Assembly: GCA_032207245.1 (NCBI GenBank)
Contig: CM063506.1
Location: 12,851,439 to 12,915,438, forward strand
Source of the DNA: Pardosa pseudoannulata
Taxonomy: Eukaryota; Arthropoda; Arachnida; Araneae; Lycosidae
Direction of reading: 5' to 3'
DNA: 64,000 bases
Below, one piece after another: positions 21,228-34,160 of this stretch. The translations under genes were made by a program, and so were the position numbers. Position 1 is the first letter of the stretch. Every line of letters begins with the position of its first letter. Below the pieces are notes generated by a model, which was given only the letters and a program-made list of their open reading frames with translations, was not told the DNA's origin and searched no databases.

Positions 21228-23241
21228 TACCATTAATTTTAATAAGGAAAACATAAGAAAAATTAATTGTGAGCTTCGGATTTTAACATTATATTTTCTC
21301 ACGTCACTTACGAAATGGCAAGATATAGCGAAAGGGCACTATTCCACATGAATTATGCCGTTGGTGCTCATGCGCCAACGATATTATTTTTACTTATGAC
21401 ATTAAATTTATATTCTTGGGATTTTCAACTAATCGCACTATGCTATGTATTTACACAAAATTATCTATGATGTTAACTATAGCTAACTAAATCCTTAATT
21501 TTAACTTCACTTGACTTTTACTTTTTCTAATACTGGTTTAGATTCAATTAAATCCCTCTTGACGTCTTTTGCTATTTTCGTACCCTTTTGTAATTTTAGT
21601 GATGCAAACCTGACTTGTGACTTGAAATTTTTCTAGGAACACCTAGTCTCTAATTTTTGTATCCTAGCAATATTTAATAACCTATAACAATTTTTAACTT
21701 GTAAATTTGATTTCATTTCTACATAAGCAAACTATTTTTTGGTCGCCAATGGAAAAATGCTCCAGGAGGTTGCTAAATCACATTGGTTATATTTCATCTT
21801 TTAATTTAAATTCTTTTCTTTGCTTTTTAAAAAGGAAATTTCTTAATTTGTGTATTTGAGAATATCCACTCTTCCAAAAGTAATAAATAATCAAATCTTA
21901 TTATTCAATAGCTACATATAAAGCTAAATATTTTCATCTGCTTCCTAAATATACTTTTTTATACTACTTTATTTTTTCGTTATAAACTTCATTTTGCTAT
22001 ATATGCATAGGTAAAATTAGGTAACTGGGTGTTACTTCAAAAGAAGGTAAACCCTCGGTATTTTTGGCAACTTTTATTGGCGCACTAATCCAAATGGAAA
22101 GGATAGAATACGAGTGTAACCAGTTTGAATTTTCTGTAAAATCACTGTTGTACACCAAAAACAAATTAATTTAATTTCACAAAATTAAAAGTTAGCAAGA
22201 ATCGGTCGCATTAAATACTAACAAAAAGTTGGAAATAGATACACCTAGCTCGCTGATTCCCGCCGCCATGTCTTTTCCTTGGAAATCACCCTATGTTGGC
22301 GATTTTTATTGATCACAATTAATTAAATGAAGGAAATTACGTGTTTCTCATAACCTCAAAGTTTAAGAAATCTAACATTTTATATTTTTTTGCAGATGAA
22401 AACATAAAGAAATAGGATATTTTAAATAATTTTAAACGAAAATATGCATTTTCAGCAATATTTCTTGATTAAGTTATTTCTGGAAATTAAAATATTACAA
22501 TTTATACAGGCTACAGACTATCAACATAGACGGCAAACTATCTTGGCCCAACTATCGCTACTTTGTAAATTCATAAAACTGCCAAATTTGGCGAAAAAAA
22601 AGTGACCTGCTAGGTACTTCTGTACTAAGAATTGTACAACGAGAGCTGGATTCTAAAATGATATAAAAGAAAATACAGACCTGACAAGATCAGAAGGAAA
22701 AGGTCGAAATACCGTGCTTACCACTTTATCTCCAAGTTGGTGGGGGTGTCCCGGTATACTTTACACAACCTAGTAATACCTACAAACTGATAACTCAGTT
22801 TGATCAAAATTTGGTTCGAATGTATTATACCTTCCCACTAGCGCACTTTCAGGATTTTGACACTTATAAGTCATTTTTTAAGGTTTTTGTATGTTTCTTT
22901 TTTTCTGTTTATATTGTTAAATTTGTTAGATTTTAACTTGGGTTAATAATTATTTTCCTATTTTATCACAATCACAAATAATTTTTCCAAATTGTGTTCT
23001 TACAATCAAAAGAGAATCATATGTTTAATAGAATTAAGTGCAAATGTAATCAATTAGATATTTTGCATGCAAAACTCAATATATATATTTATTTTTAAAT
23101 TAAAAAAATTACGATATTTTTAATCTCGTATGTCTCTATTTTATGAATCCAACGGATATTTTATAAAAACAACACCTCCTCCCCTCTCCTTTACAAGGAT
23201 TGTACAAATCGCAAATAAGCGTAGTAACTAATTAACATCTA
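21228..23241. other. AT-rich stretch, partly absent from copy B
   Basis: Up to about 22,190 this matches 47,821-48,787. From about 22,190 to 23,785, including the 5' half of the Tc1-like element, copy B has no counterpart. A hairpin CGTTGGTGC/GCGCCAACG lies near 21,362-21,383. No coding frame is supported. Confidence 0.5.
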
Positions 23242-24014
23242 CACTGTCTAAAAATAAGTATTTGGACCCTTATGCAAATGACGATATCTGCGGTCCTCAG
23301 GTACGTCACGGCCTCCGCCGGTATACATCGTGTAGGAAACAGCATCGGCATTAGTCGCGTGCAAGATGCCGCGCAGTTCGGAGCTTTCTGGTTTAGAGAA
23401 AGGTATAATTATCGGGTATCACAAATGTGGCCGATCCTTAAGGGACATATCTAGAGATCTGAAATACCCAAAATCAACAGTGGCCTATGTGATTAAGAAG
23501 TGGAAGGTGAGCGGTGATTGTCGGAATGTGCCCGGAGTCGGCAGACCAACGAAACTGGGAATAGAGACCGACGAGTGCTGTCCCGAGAAATTCGGAAGAA
23601 CCGCACCCAACCGATGGCCCTCATCCCCGAGGAGTTTCAACAGGCATCCGGGAGTATTGTTTCAATGCATACCATCCGTAAGAAAGCACATCTGATTGGT
23701 TTTCATGGTCGTGATGCTGCCCATAAGCCTTTGATCACAAAGCCCAACCACGCTGCTCGGTTAATGTGGTGCAAAGCACATCGAAATTGGGGACCGTAGA
23801 TCAGTGGAAACGGGTTCTTTGGAACGACGAATCAATGTTCATCCTTTAACGTTGGGATGGCAGGGTCTGGGTCTGGTGTTTCCCAGAATTCATTGTGCAA
23901 TAGTCAGTTGTGGCAGTTTTAAGGGTTGGTCCCCTGTTACTTTCAGGACGACAATGCCAGTCGTCACGTTTCGAGGTTAACCAAGGCTTGGTATGGTGCC
24001 AATGGAGTTCATCG
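23242..24014 (+). mobile_element. Tc1-like transposon, decayed, 3' end missing (copy A)
   Basis: TA then CACTGTCTAAAAATAAGTAT forms the left terminus. The transposase remnant follows. Similarity ends at about 24,014 where SINE tail sequence begins. Copy B at 48,788-49,034 retains only the later part and extends about 20 bp further (TACTGGCCTGCCCAG). So each copy lost a different piece by deletion. This family differs from the one at 869. Confidence 0.85.
23366..24010 (+). pseudogene. Tc1-like transposase with frameshifts and stops
   Basis: The first frame (from 23,366) gives a helix-turn-helix start: ERGIIIGYHKCGRSLRDI-like, then PKSTVAYVIKKWK and a GRPTK hook. After a frameshift near 23,560 the second frame reads VLSREIRKNRTQPMALIPEE and continues to WCKAHRNWGP with a stop. 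A third frame holds QWKRVLWNDESMFIL, the first catalytic Asp region. Then QDDNASRHVSRLTKAWYG carries the second catalytic Asp. The third acidic residue (NPxE region) is deleted. It is clearly dead. Confidence 0.85.
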
Positions 24015-24083
24015 AATGGCCGGTTTCCTTAGCCCTCGTGTTGCAAAAAGTAGACCGTAGTGCACCAAACAAACCGTATACTT
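24015..24083 (+). mobile_element. SINE 3' end fragment (copy A)
   Basis: GGTTTCCTTAGCCCTCGTGT followed by GCAAAAAGTAGACCGTAG and an ACCAAACAAACC tail matches only the end of the SINE. The complete SINE is at 51,125-51,308 in copy B. A deletion in copy A fused this tail directly to the Tc1-like remnant. Confidence 0.75.
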
Positions 24084-25045
24084 CATCACCTTTTCTTTAA
24101 TTGGCACCTGACTGTTTTTTTATTAATTCAACAACTGTGCATAATTTTGATGTATTAATATTGGTGTCTCAGTTCCCGTGCTCCAAGAAATTGCTTTCGG
24201 ATCTCAGGCTATTCCAGTCTTCTTCAGAAAAAATTATAATCGAAGCATTGCGTCGTTTTCGTCAAATAAACGAAATTTTTAATGGATGCGAGCGCATTGA
24301 GACTATGATGAAACGCCGTATAAATGTAAATGACGTGTAAATGAGAAGCGAATAAACGGTGCTTTATTGTGTAATATATAGACAATTTTATAATCATCCC
24401 ATTACTTTGAGTAAGAAAATTAATAATATTCTTTAAAAATTTAAATCATTATGTTAGTTTTATAATGGCATAAAGTTATGTTTCTCAAACTGAGTGACGT
24501 GACATGTCAGGATGCTACGAACTTAGGCTAAGTGTGTCACGGTAATAATACAGGAAAGTCAGCTAAAATTGTGTACTAACGAAGGTGTGAAATAAGGGTT
24601 GAATGAGAATTTTTAAGAATGCCCAGGAATGGATTAGAATCAGACCAAATCCAATCCTTAAAGAAGACAAAAATTCATAAGTTGACATAAGTTGTAAGTG
24701 ATATAAGTAAGACATAAGTTGTCTGCAATCATAATCTACACAACTGTCAAAGCATGCTAGAAATTGTCCTTGTATTTATCGAGGTGCCACCAATACTTTG
24801 TTTCAGAGATTCTTGAACTGAGTATTACGATACCGTGGAGTGACGCGAGTATATGCAAAGGGTGCCTTCGAAAAAAGTTTGAGAACCTCTAGCATACAAT
24901 TTCAAATATATATGAAACATGTTTTTACCACTACTAGCTTTACCTCTACTAATGCTTATAACAATGAAAGGATAACTAAGATATCTTTACCATAGTTATT
25001 AAATTACTATATTTTATAGTAAAAAAAAGAACACTTAGTCTCTAA
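24084..25045. other. Non-coding stretch, nothing recognised
   Basis: Collinear with 51,309-52,269. The frame at 24,101-24,340 is open in both copies, but nearly all differences between them change the amino acid, so I do not call a gene. Confidence 0.5.
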
Positions 25046-25789
<744 letters not shown>

Positions 25790-25793
25790 TTAA

Positions 25794-27964
25794 ATCAACT
25801 AATTTATCTTCAAGTTTCATTTTAGAGTAAATGGGATGCCAGTAGTATAACTATCATAATTAATAATGATGCAAAAGTAATATTTTTATAAGTATTAGAA
25901 TGAAAAGAACCCCATCATTACAAGATTATAGTCTTATTTACTTTATATACTGTTTAAAATGCAAATAAATCACAAAAACTTCATTGACAAATTTGTTACT
26001 AAATATATTTGTGTATGAACCGTTACGGGTTGTTATTTATTCTTCACTTTGTAGCAATAAGACTGAAAGTGAAATTCCAAAGATGTTTTCAGCTTTATGG
26101 CCCAAAGGAAAAAACACCTCTCCAAAGATTCTAAGTACATTCTTTACCCTTCACCGCTTGCAGCTTTCCGTATGACCCTCTCAGGAAGCCTCTTTTGTCT
26201 TATCCGGAGTTGGGTCGAACCGGTTATCCCGCTGCTTAAATTTTCCGGTTCACGGGATGTGGAGCATCGACGTCTGTGTTTCGTCGTTTTGGAATGGGTA
26301 TTCCCTGATATGATGGATTGTTGATGTCTTCGGTTTGATGTTTAATAACAAGCCCCGTAGACGATTACGTTACTGAGATAATGGGGAAATAAGATGGCGG
26401 CAACTCTTTAGGACGTATTTATTCGGGAGAATTTCTTGACTTCATGTAAATGGCGTTGCTTTGGGGATGTACGGTAAAAGCAGGAACTTCAATTATGAAA
26501 TAGCCAGGAAGAGTACAATGTTTACAGCACTTGGAGTTACGTAATAAAAAAGAATAGCTAATCGTTTAGCTAATCTATTATGCAGAACGTGAAAAAGGCC
26601 AAGCTATTATGCACGTTAGACATGCAAAAAGGTTGCATAACCTTGGTAGCCTTTCTGCAAACTAAGCTAGATGAAGTTTCACGATTCTTTTTTTTCTGCC
26701 AACTGAAAAAAAATTCTCTTTAAGGTAGTGTTTACGCTATAAATTTTAAATGTTATAAATAATATGTTTTGTAAGCATTGCATCATTCAAGGCTTGACAA
26801 ATTATTTGAATTTTTACTTGAATGCCATAATTCAGAAATACCATTCAAATAAAGAGAAGTTACTTTGATTTAACTTTTTCAATCATAATAAATAAAAAAC
26901 AACTGTAGATATTTTATAAATTCTCATTCTTACAATAACATACCCCCATCTAGTGGATTCTTTCTATACTTTATTCAACAAAATATTCTCATAATCCGAC
27001 CAAAATCTTAAAAATTTACTCATTTGGTAAAATTGCTAATTTTTTAATCGCTTTGAGATTGAGATTTAAATAATATTACTGAAGTTAAGGGAAGCTTTCA
27101 ATAAACTCACATTTATTTTTTCTGGTTGAAAGAAAGAAAAATTTCTAATTTTTTTTTCAAACTGATATTTATTTAATGCTGACTAAAGTAAGCCAATTAA
27201 AGATGAGGTTTGATATTTTATTTAGATTACATTTTATTATTTTGATTTTGAATGGTGCAAAATTTTACTAAGGTTTAATAAAACCGTAATTTTTTTGCAT
27301 ATGAAAAAAATATTATTTTTCAAAGTTTGAATTTGAATAATGTTTTATGTTTGTTTGTCCGGAGAATAGACAAACAAAATATATGGCTTGCTGAACAAAA
27401 AGTGTTTTTCTCACTTTGCAGGCTATCAAGATATTTTAATCCTAGAAATTACAGTCACGTTAGAATTACCGAAGTTATTAAATGTTTAAGGTAAATTTCG
27501 AATAATATTTAAAAACTAGTAGAAAAAATACGGGAGTATGTTTTTTTTTAATTACACAGCTCAAAAGAGAAAATTCTGGACATTTCAACGATGCAAGAAA
27601 GTACTGAATAAAAGAATTATAGAAGTGTACAGGATAATTTAGGCATTTTTCTTAAAAATTTTTCATAACCTTTCAAAAAACATTCGTAAAATATAGTAAA
27701 AGTCAATATTTTTTAAAAAAAAGTCATACTGTGTGACGAAGAAATAATAAACTTTATGAATCAGTGCATATATTTGGTCTAACAACGTCTATAATGAGCA
27801 GATGTGAATTATAAAACGTCCGAAACCCATCGGTAAACATCAACGTAATTGCTGTTTAGGCAATCATCACTGCACACTTTAAACGTACACTTTAGTATGT
27901 CCGTACTAAAGTGTACGTTCTTACACTTTAAACTGTGATAAAATTAGCATTCTAAAGGTTTTAA
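25794..27964. other. Non-coding stretch with a near-identical conserved block
   Basis: The part at about 26,090-26,570 is less AT-rich and matches 53,310-53,790 with almost no changes. It includes AAGATGGCGGC at 26,391-26,401. Frames at 25,984-26,175 and 26,097-26,324 show no domain. ATAT at 27,431-27,434 is the empty target of the copy B solo LTR. No gene is supported. Confidence 0.45.
27883..27918. repeat. Perfect 15-bp hairpin (copy A)
   Basis: ACGTACACTTTAGTA (27,883-27,897) pairs with TACTAAAGTGTACGT (27,904-27,918) around the 6-nt loop TGTCCG. Outer CACTTTAAA repeats flank it in direct orientation. In copy B (55,611-55,646) both arms are unchanged while the loop has mutated (AGTTCG). 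Confidence 0.9.
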
Positions 27965-27968
27965 TTAA

Positions 27969-28460
27969 CACATTGTGTGATGGTACATTTCGCAGCGGAA
28001 TTGTACCAGGAGTGGGCGTTTTGATCGTAAATTTAGTTATTCAGTTAAATCTCAATGGGTCAAAAAATATTTAATTTTTTAATCAACTTTTCGTATTTTA
28101 TATTGAAATATATAAACAAATATATAAATAGAAATATATAAATAACAACCATAAGATTTTTGTAAACAAAAAATATATTTTTTGGTGGATAAATTTATAA
28201 TAGTATCGTAAATAGGAAAAATCAAATAGAAATAGTAGTATATAGTTTTAATTTTTTCGAATTATGTTATATATAAACATTTTTACATTGTAAAAAAATG
28301 AAAAGAACAACCATAAAACTAACAACGTTTTACAGAGTGGTAATGTTCGAAGCTTTTTCCTCTATGAAGAAGTACAAGGTAAAATCCGTACTAGTACGTA
28401 ATCCAAGCTCAAGTATCAATAGTCAGAAAACCTACTAGTGCGTGTCTCGCATACAATGTG
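27969..28460. mobile_element. TTAA-flanked MITE (copy A)
   Basis: TTAA at 27,965-27,968 and 28,461-28,464 flanks ends CACATTGTGTG and CATACAATGTG, which are inverted repeats with one mismatch. No transposase frame is present. The copy B counterpart is 55,697-56,187. TTAA flanks place it with piggyBac-type elements, but the terminal motif differs from the CCC-type ends of the others. Confidence 0.7.
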
Positions 28461-28464
28461 TTAA

Positions 28465-29480
28465 TATCCCCGTTCATTAAAGTCCCAGAAAAATTAAAGT
28501 AGACAGTAACTGTCCTCTTGTCAAAATGATGCAGAATTTCAACGATATCGAAACAAAACTGTAGATATTGCGGGATATACTAATATATACTCTTCTTTAT
28601 TATATAGATTTTTGAAACATTACAATTGTCTTGTTACTTTTAAAATTTTGTTTCTCTAGGAGCATTATTCTCCTTACTTATTTTCTTGATTGTTGTTTGT
28701 ACTTTCTGTTAGGAAATCATGTGTGACTTTATAAAAATACATATTCTTCGTAGTTACACATGGTTAAACCTATGGTATGTATGAAAAATTTAAAAGTTTC
28801 ATGAAGATTTAAAAATATTTAATTGATCAGTTTCACATGATTGTATGCAGAATTCATTGCATAATTTCGTTGATTTTAAGCTTTAATTATTTTGCTTGAA
28901 TTTTAAAAAGTTATTTTTCTATTTTGATTTGCTATTTTCTCATGTTTATTTTTACACTTAAAATATACAAATAATCACGATCCGCAGAAATTTATTTATA
29001 ATACAGGGATTACCAACTGCTTTAAGAAATTAAATTGACTATATATTTTTTTAATTAAATTAAATTACAGTAATTTTACCTGCAATGTATATTATTATTT
29101 CATACGAATACCTCTATCCTTCTTGCAGAATATTACAATAATTGGTCAATTTTGAAAGTGTGGACCATAATTATGCGTAAAGTTTCCAATTTAGCCCTCG
29201 ACCTTTCACAAATTGGAAACCCTTGATCTAGACCTCTGTTATACCATGCTGTGGGAGAGGTTAATAAAATAATGAAATCGTAATCCCACAACACAGCACA
29301 TGCAAAGCTATGAACAAGGACTGTTGAAAAACTCAAGTAAAATAGACTCAAGAAGGTATATGTAAGGAATTTGGTCCATAAGACCTGTGTTTCGCATATG
29401 TGTGCCTTTCACGATATCTGCATAATCACCACTTTCACAAGGCGTTCCTTGGGGAAATAGAAGCCGTCCGGATAACGGGG
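28465..29480. other. AT-rich stretch, almost identical between copies
   Basis: Collinear with 56,192-57,180. A minus-strand frame at 29,133-29,351 is identical in copy B (56,844-57,062), but the surrounding non-coding DNA is equally identical, so this gives no evidence of selection on a protein. Confidence 0.45.
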
Positions 29481-29523
29481 GCTGATAAGTCTTTTCGGAT
29501 GTGTCGCTTGTTTGTTCTTGCAG

Positions 29524-29634
29524 TTCATCTGAAAGGAGGATTTTCCCTTTTCGGAAGGGTTCAAGTTTCCAGAAGCTGACCCCCGAAGAAGGGTGAGAAG
29601 ATACTCATCAGTGGAGCTCGAGGAGTCGACTTAG
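29524..29634 (+). pseudogene. Candidate last-exon remnant, frameshifted (copy A)
   Basis: A pyrimidine tract ending TTCTTGCAG precedes a less AT-rich segment. In copy B the matching frame reads HLKEDFPFSEGFKFPEADPR, continues RRVRRYSSVELEEST and stops. Copy A has one extra A in CTGAAAGG, which breaks this frame at its start. I do not recognise the protein. It may be a decayed C-terminal exon or chance. Confidence 0.3.
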
Positions 29635-29639
29635 AGCCT

Positions 29640-31016
29640 GCGACCTGGAGACATCTCTCGTTTTGCAGCGACAGAATTTAAGTTTTCGATATGAAACGCT
29701 CAGCCATCGGATCTGGTTAAGGAAAGACTCTGAGACTCAGAACTATGATGTTTTGTTATACTTTAATGTTTCATCAATGTTGTAAATATATGTTCCTCAG
29801 AGATGACCGAACACACCTGTCCCGGTAAAGTAGGCGGGCAGGTACCACGCTAGTATAGCGCCACAGAAAGTGGTGCTATTACAGTATAAATAAGAGAAGA
29901 CATACCGTTGAAGACAATTTGTTTTAAAATTTAACTTAAAACTTAAATATCATTACATATCTTTATATATAAAATTCTTCTGTCCTTGAGTTTGTAATAA
30001 AACTCCTCCTAAACGGTTGGACTGATTTTGATGAAATTTTGTGTATGTAATTCAGTTGATTCGTGAATGGTTTAGATTCACAATTTAATCCGACAGAATA
30101 TGTTTTTTCTATTAAAAACCCAGAATTGCTCTCTTATTGAGATTATTATAATGCCTCTTGATACCTTCACATCCAACGTATCTGTGATCAGCACAACTGG
30201 CTTCAGTACGAGAAGTCCCAGGATCGAATCCGTATACAGGCAATGTGGAAATTTAATTTAATCTAATTACTTTTGTGATGACTGTGAGCGTGCTGGCGTA
30301 AAGTATTTTTAAAATAATTTTTTTCCTCACTTTTCCATCAAAACGGTCCAATTTATAACAGACATGTTGACAGAAACAAAACATTTTGCTCATGTTTTAT
30401 TTTTTTCATCCTACTAATAACATTTTGTAAAACATCTAATTCTAAATACAAGCATTAATTAAATATCTAAATGAACTGTTTATTTTTTCCAAATGCATTT
30501 GCATTTGCAGCCCATTACCTCTTACCACAGTTGGATTTAATCTTTGAATCAAAGTAAAAAAATTATGTCCCCTTGGAATGTAAGTAGTCTAAAAAAAGTT
30601 AACTTTTTCCCATGTTTTATCAAATGTCTAAAAAGAGATAGCATAACTCCATAACTAGCACGTTAAAGTCACGTCTTCAATGTACGTACATACAAAAATA
30701 ATGTTTGTTTCAAGTAGCTAATATGAATTGAGGCATGGTCAGAATGTATATTTTTGTCCAATTTGAAGACCGAAAGTTAATTCCAGTAGATTAAAATACT
30801 ACTTTATACAAGAATATAAAAAGAGATAACGAAAATCCATTGGTTCTCTTAATTGAAGTACTTTAAATTTCTAAATACAGTGGAGATATTTTTCAATATT
30901 TCATGTCCTGTATACTTCTCTTTAGCGAAGCAAGATTTGATGCTTATTTAGAATATTATTTTTATCATTATTTTTAATTTTCTAGTTGGGTTATTTGCGT
31001 ATTAGGAAAATTTTAC
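29640..31016. other. Non-coding stretch with a possible Helitron-like fragment
   Basis: Near 29,985-30,060 the sequence CTAAACGGTTGGACTGATTT resembles the AAACGGTTGGACC block close to the 5' ends of the Helitrons here. A tRNA-like B-box match, AGGATCGAATCC, occurs near 30,212-30,223. Both also occur in copy B (57,700-57,960). Neither has recognisable ends. Copy B lacks about 105 bp just before the minisatellite. Confidence 0.35.
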
Positions 31017-31868
31017 GTCATCCCTATTTTGTAAAGTACTAAAAGTTTCTCGATTTCATTTATATTTTTAGTTAAGAGTAATTTTAGGAATAATTTGCCT
31101 TTTTTCTAGAGAAGACCATCAAACGTTCAAACGTTTCAATATTGTGAAAAAATCTTATGTCATCACTATTTTCTAAAGTACTAAAAGTTTCTTGATTTCA
31201 CTCATATTTTTAGTTAAGAGTAATTTTAGGAATAATTGCCTTTTTTCTAGAGAAGACCATCAAACGTTCAAACGTTTCAATATTGTGAAAAAATCTTATG
31301 TCATCACTATTTTCTAAAGTACTAAAAATTTCTCGATTTCATATATATTTTTAGTTAAGAGTAATTTTAGGAATAACTTGTCTTTTTTTCTAGAGAAGAT
31401 CATGAAACGTTGAAACATTTCAATATTGTGAAAAAATCTTATGTCATCACTATTTTCTAAAGTACTAAAAGTTTCTTGATTTCACTCATATTTTTAGTTA
31501 AGAGTAATTTTAGGAATAATTGCCTTTTTTCTAGAGAAGACAATCAAACGTTCAAACGTTTCAATATTGTGAAAAAATCTTATGTCATCCCTATTTTGTA
31601 AAGTACTAAAAGTTTCTTGATTTCATTTATATTTTTAGTTAAGAGTAATTTTAGGAATAATTGCCTTTTTTCTAGAGAAGACAATCAAACGTTCAAACGT
31701 TTCAGCATTGTGGAAATCTCTTATGTCATCACTATTTTTTAAAGTACTAAAAGTTTCTCGATTTCATTTATATTTTTAGTTAAGAGTAATTTTAGGAATA
31801 ATTTCCTATTTTTCTAGAGAAGACCATTAAAAGTTCAAATGTTTCAATATTGGGAAAAAATATTCATA
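31017..31868 (+). repeat. Minisatellite, six units of about 141 bp (copy A)
   Basis: Units start with GTCATC at 31,017, 31,159, 31,300, 31,443, 31,584 and 31,725. Each contains AAAGTACTAAAAGTTTCT, TTAGTTAAGAGTAATTTTAG, TTTTTTCTAGAGAAGAC and the doubled motif AACGTTCAAACGTT. Copy B has four units at 58,616-59,165. Alternating unit variants (CTCG/CTTG; ATTTGCC/ATTGCC) suggest expansion by two-unit steps. Confidence 0.95.
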
Positions 31869-33516
<1,648 letters not shown>

Positions 33517-33663
33517 TCAAAAGATGGGCAGGAGAGGCCTGAGCAGAAATAAATTTGGAACATAAGCGAAAAGTCAGCTCATCGACGTATGCAAGGCCCT
33601 CAGCGTATCCACTGAGGACAAAAAGGGGAAACAGCTTTTGAGGATCGAAGTGATCCAGAACAC
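33517..33663 (-). pseudogene. Candidate exon remnant, one in-frame stop (copy A)
   Basis: A minus-strand segment preceded by TTTTGCCTTCAG (acceptor-like). In the frame starting right after the AG it reads VFWITSILKSCFPFLSSVDT and continues, with a TGA after LRALHTSMS. In copy B the same frame is open for 48 codons. Many A/B differences in this frame are third-position and synonymous, which hints at past coding. An overlapping Met-started frame (33,428-33,673) is open in copy A but has a stop in copy B. I cannot identify the protein. Confidence 0.35.
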
Positions 33664-33974
33664 CTGAAGGCAAAAGAATGATTTAGTTTTAATGCCTGCA
33701 AATCTTACCTGGGTACAAAGAAAATGGTCTTCACGCTTAGAGTGACCTTACCAGGAGTATGCATTTCCTATGTACTTCACCCATTTACTTCCGATGTACT
33801 CACTCAAGGAAACAATCTAGTCTTTGTGAGGTGATTTGGTAGGACTAGAAGGGGTCTACTAAATACATAAACTATTTGAAGATTCATTACCTACTGGACA
33901 TAATCTACCTGTCCTCCAGACCAAGAAGAATAAGCCGAAGCGACAATTATGTAGTCAGTAAACTATTCTGTATC
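33664..33974. other. Unique stretch with a donor-like site on the minus strand
   Basis: On the minus strand CCCAGGTAAGA near 33,708-33,718 is a strong splice-donor match just upstream of the exon candidate, and copy B keeps GTAAG. The upstream exon boundary is not visible. Otherwise nothing is recognised. Confidence 0.3.
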
Positions 33975-34160
33975 GAACGAGGGCCAAATAAATACATAAG
34001 GCACTGTGTTTCGGTACTGCAGTTCGTAATGTTGAGTCCTCAGGCTGATAGCATTAATGTTCATAGTCGACCGGAAACAGATTTTAAGCAGTTAATCCTG
34101 GTATCATTAACACTCTTGTAGCAAAACATTAGACCGTAGCTCTCCAAACCAAGCTAAAGT
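33975..34160 (+). mobile_element. tRNA-derived SINE, degraded head (copy A)
   Basis: The body and tail are clear: GACCGGAAACAGATTTTAAG, GGTATCATTAACACTCTTGT, AGCAAAACATTAGACCGTAG and CTCTCCAAACCAAG. The head (TTTCGGTACTGCAGTTCGTA...) has lost its B box. Counterpart 61,262-61,440, where the body reads GGTCCCGGTATCATTAACCC. Confidence 0.75.

Noticed and set aside
24101..24340. 79-codon frame open in both copies, acceptor-like CTCAG within it
   Set aside because: Nearly every difference from copy B (51,330-51,569) changes the amino acid (A/D, D/Y, S/F, L/W, L/I, Q/K, R/P, E/D), which is not the pattern of a conserved protein.
26391..26409. ATGGCGGCAACTCTT as a gene start
   Set aside because: The frame stops after five codons; kept only as a possible regulatory motif.
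29004..29226. Possible hAT-type element (CAGGGATTACCAACTG...GGAAACCCTTG)
   Set aside because: The ends look hAT-like, but the flanking 8 bp (TTATAATA and ATCTAGAC) are not a duplication, so boundaries are not supported.
29133..29351. 72-codon minus-strand frame identical in both copies
   Set aside because: The surrounding non-coding DNA is equally identical, so identity says nothing about coding; no domain is visible.
30212..30223. B-box match AGGATCGAATCC as another SINE
   Set aside because: No matching A box, body or tail of the family could be seen around it in either copy.
31017..31868. CRISPR array
   Set aside because: The regular repeats are direct tandem units of 141 bp without unique spacers, in eukaryotic DNA.
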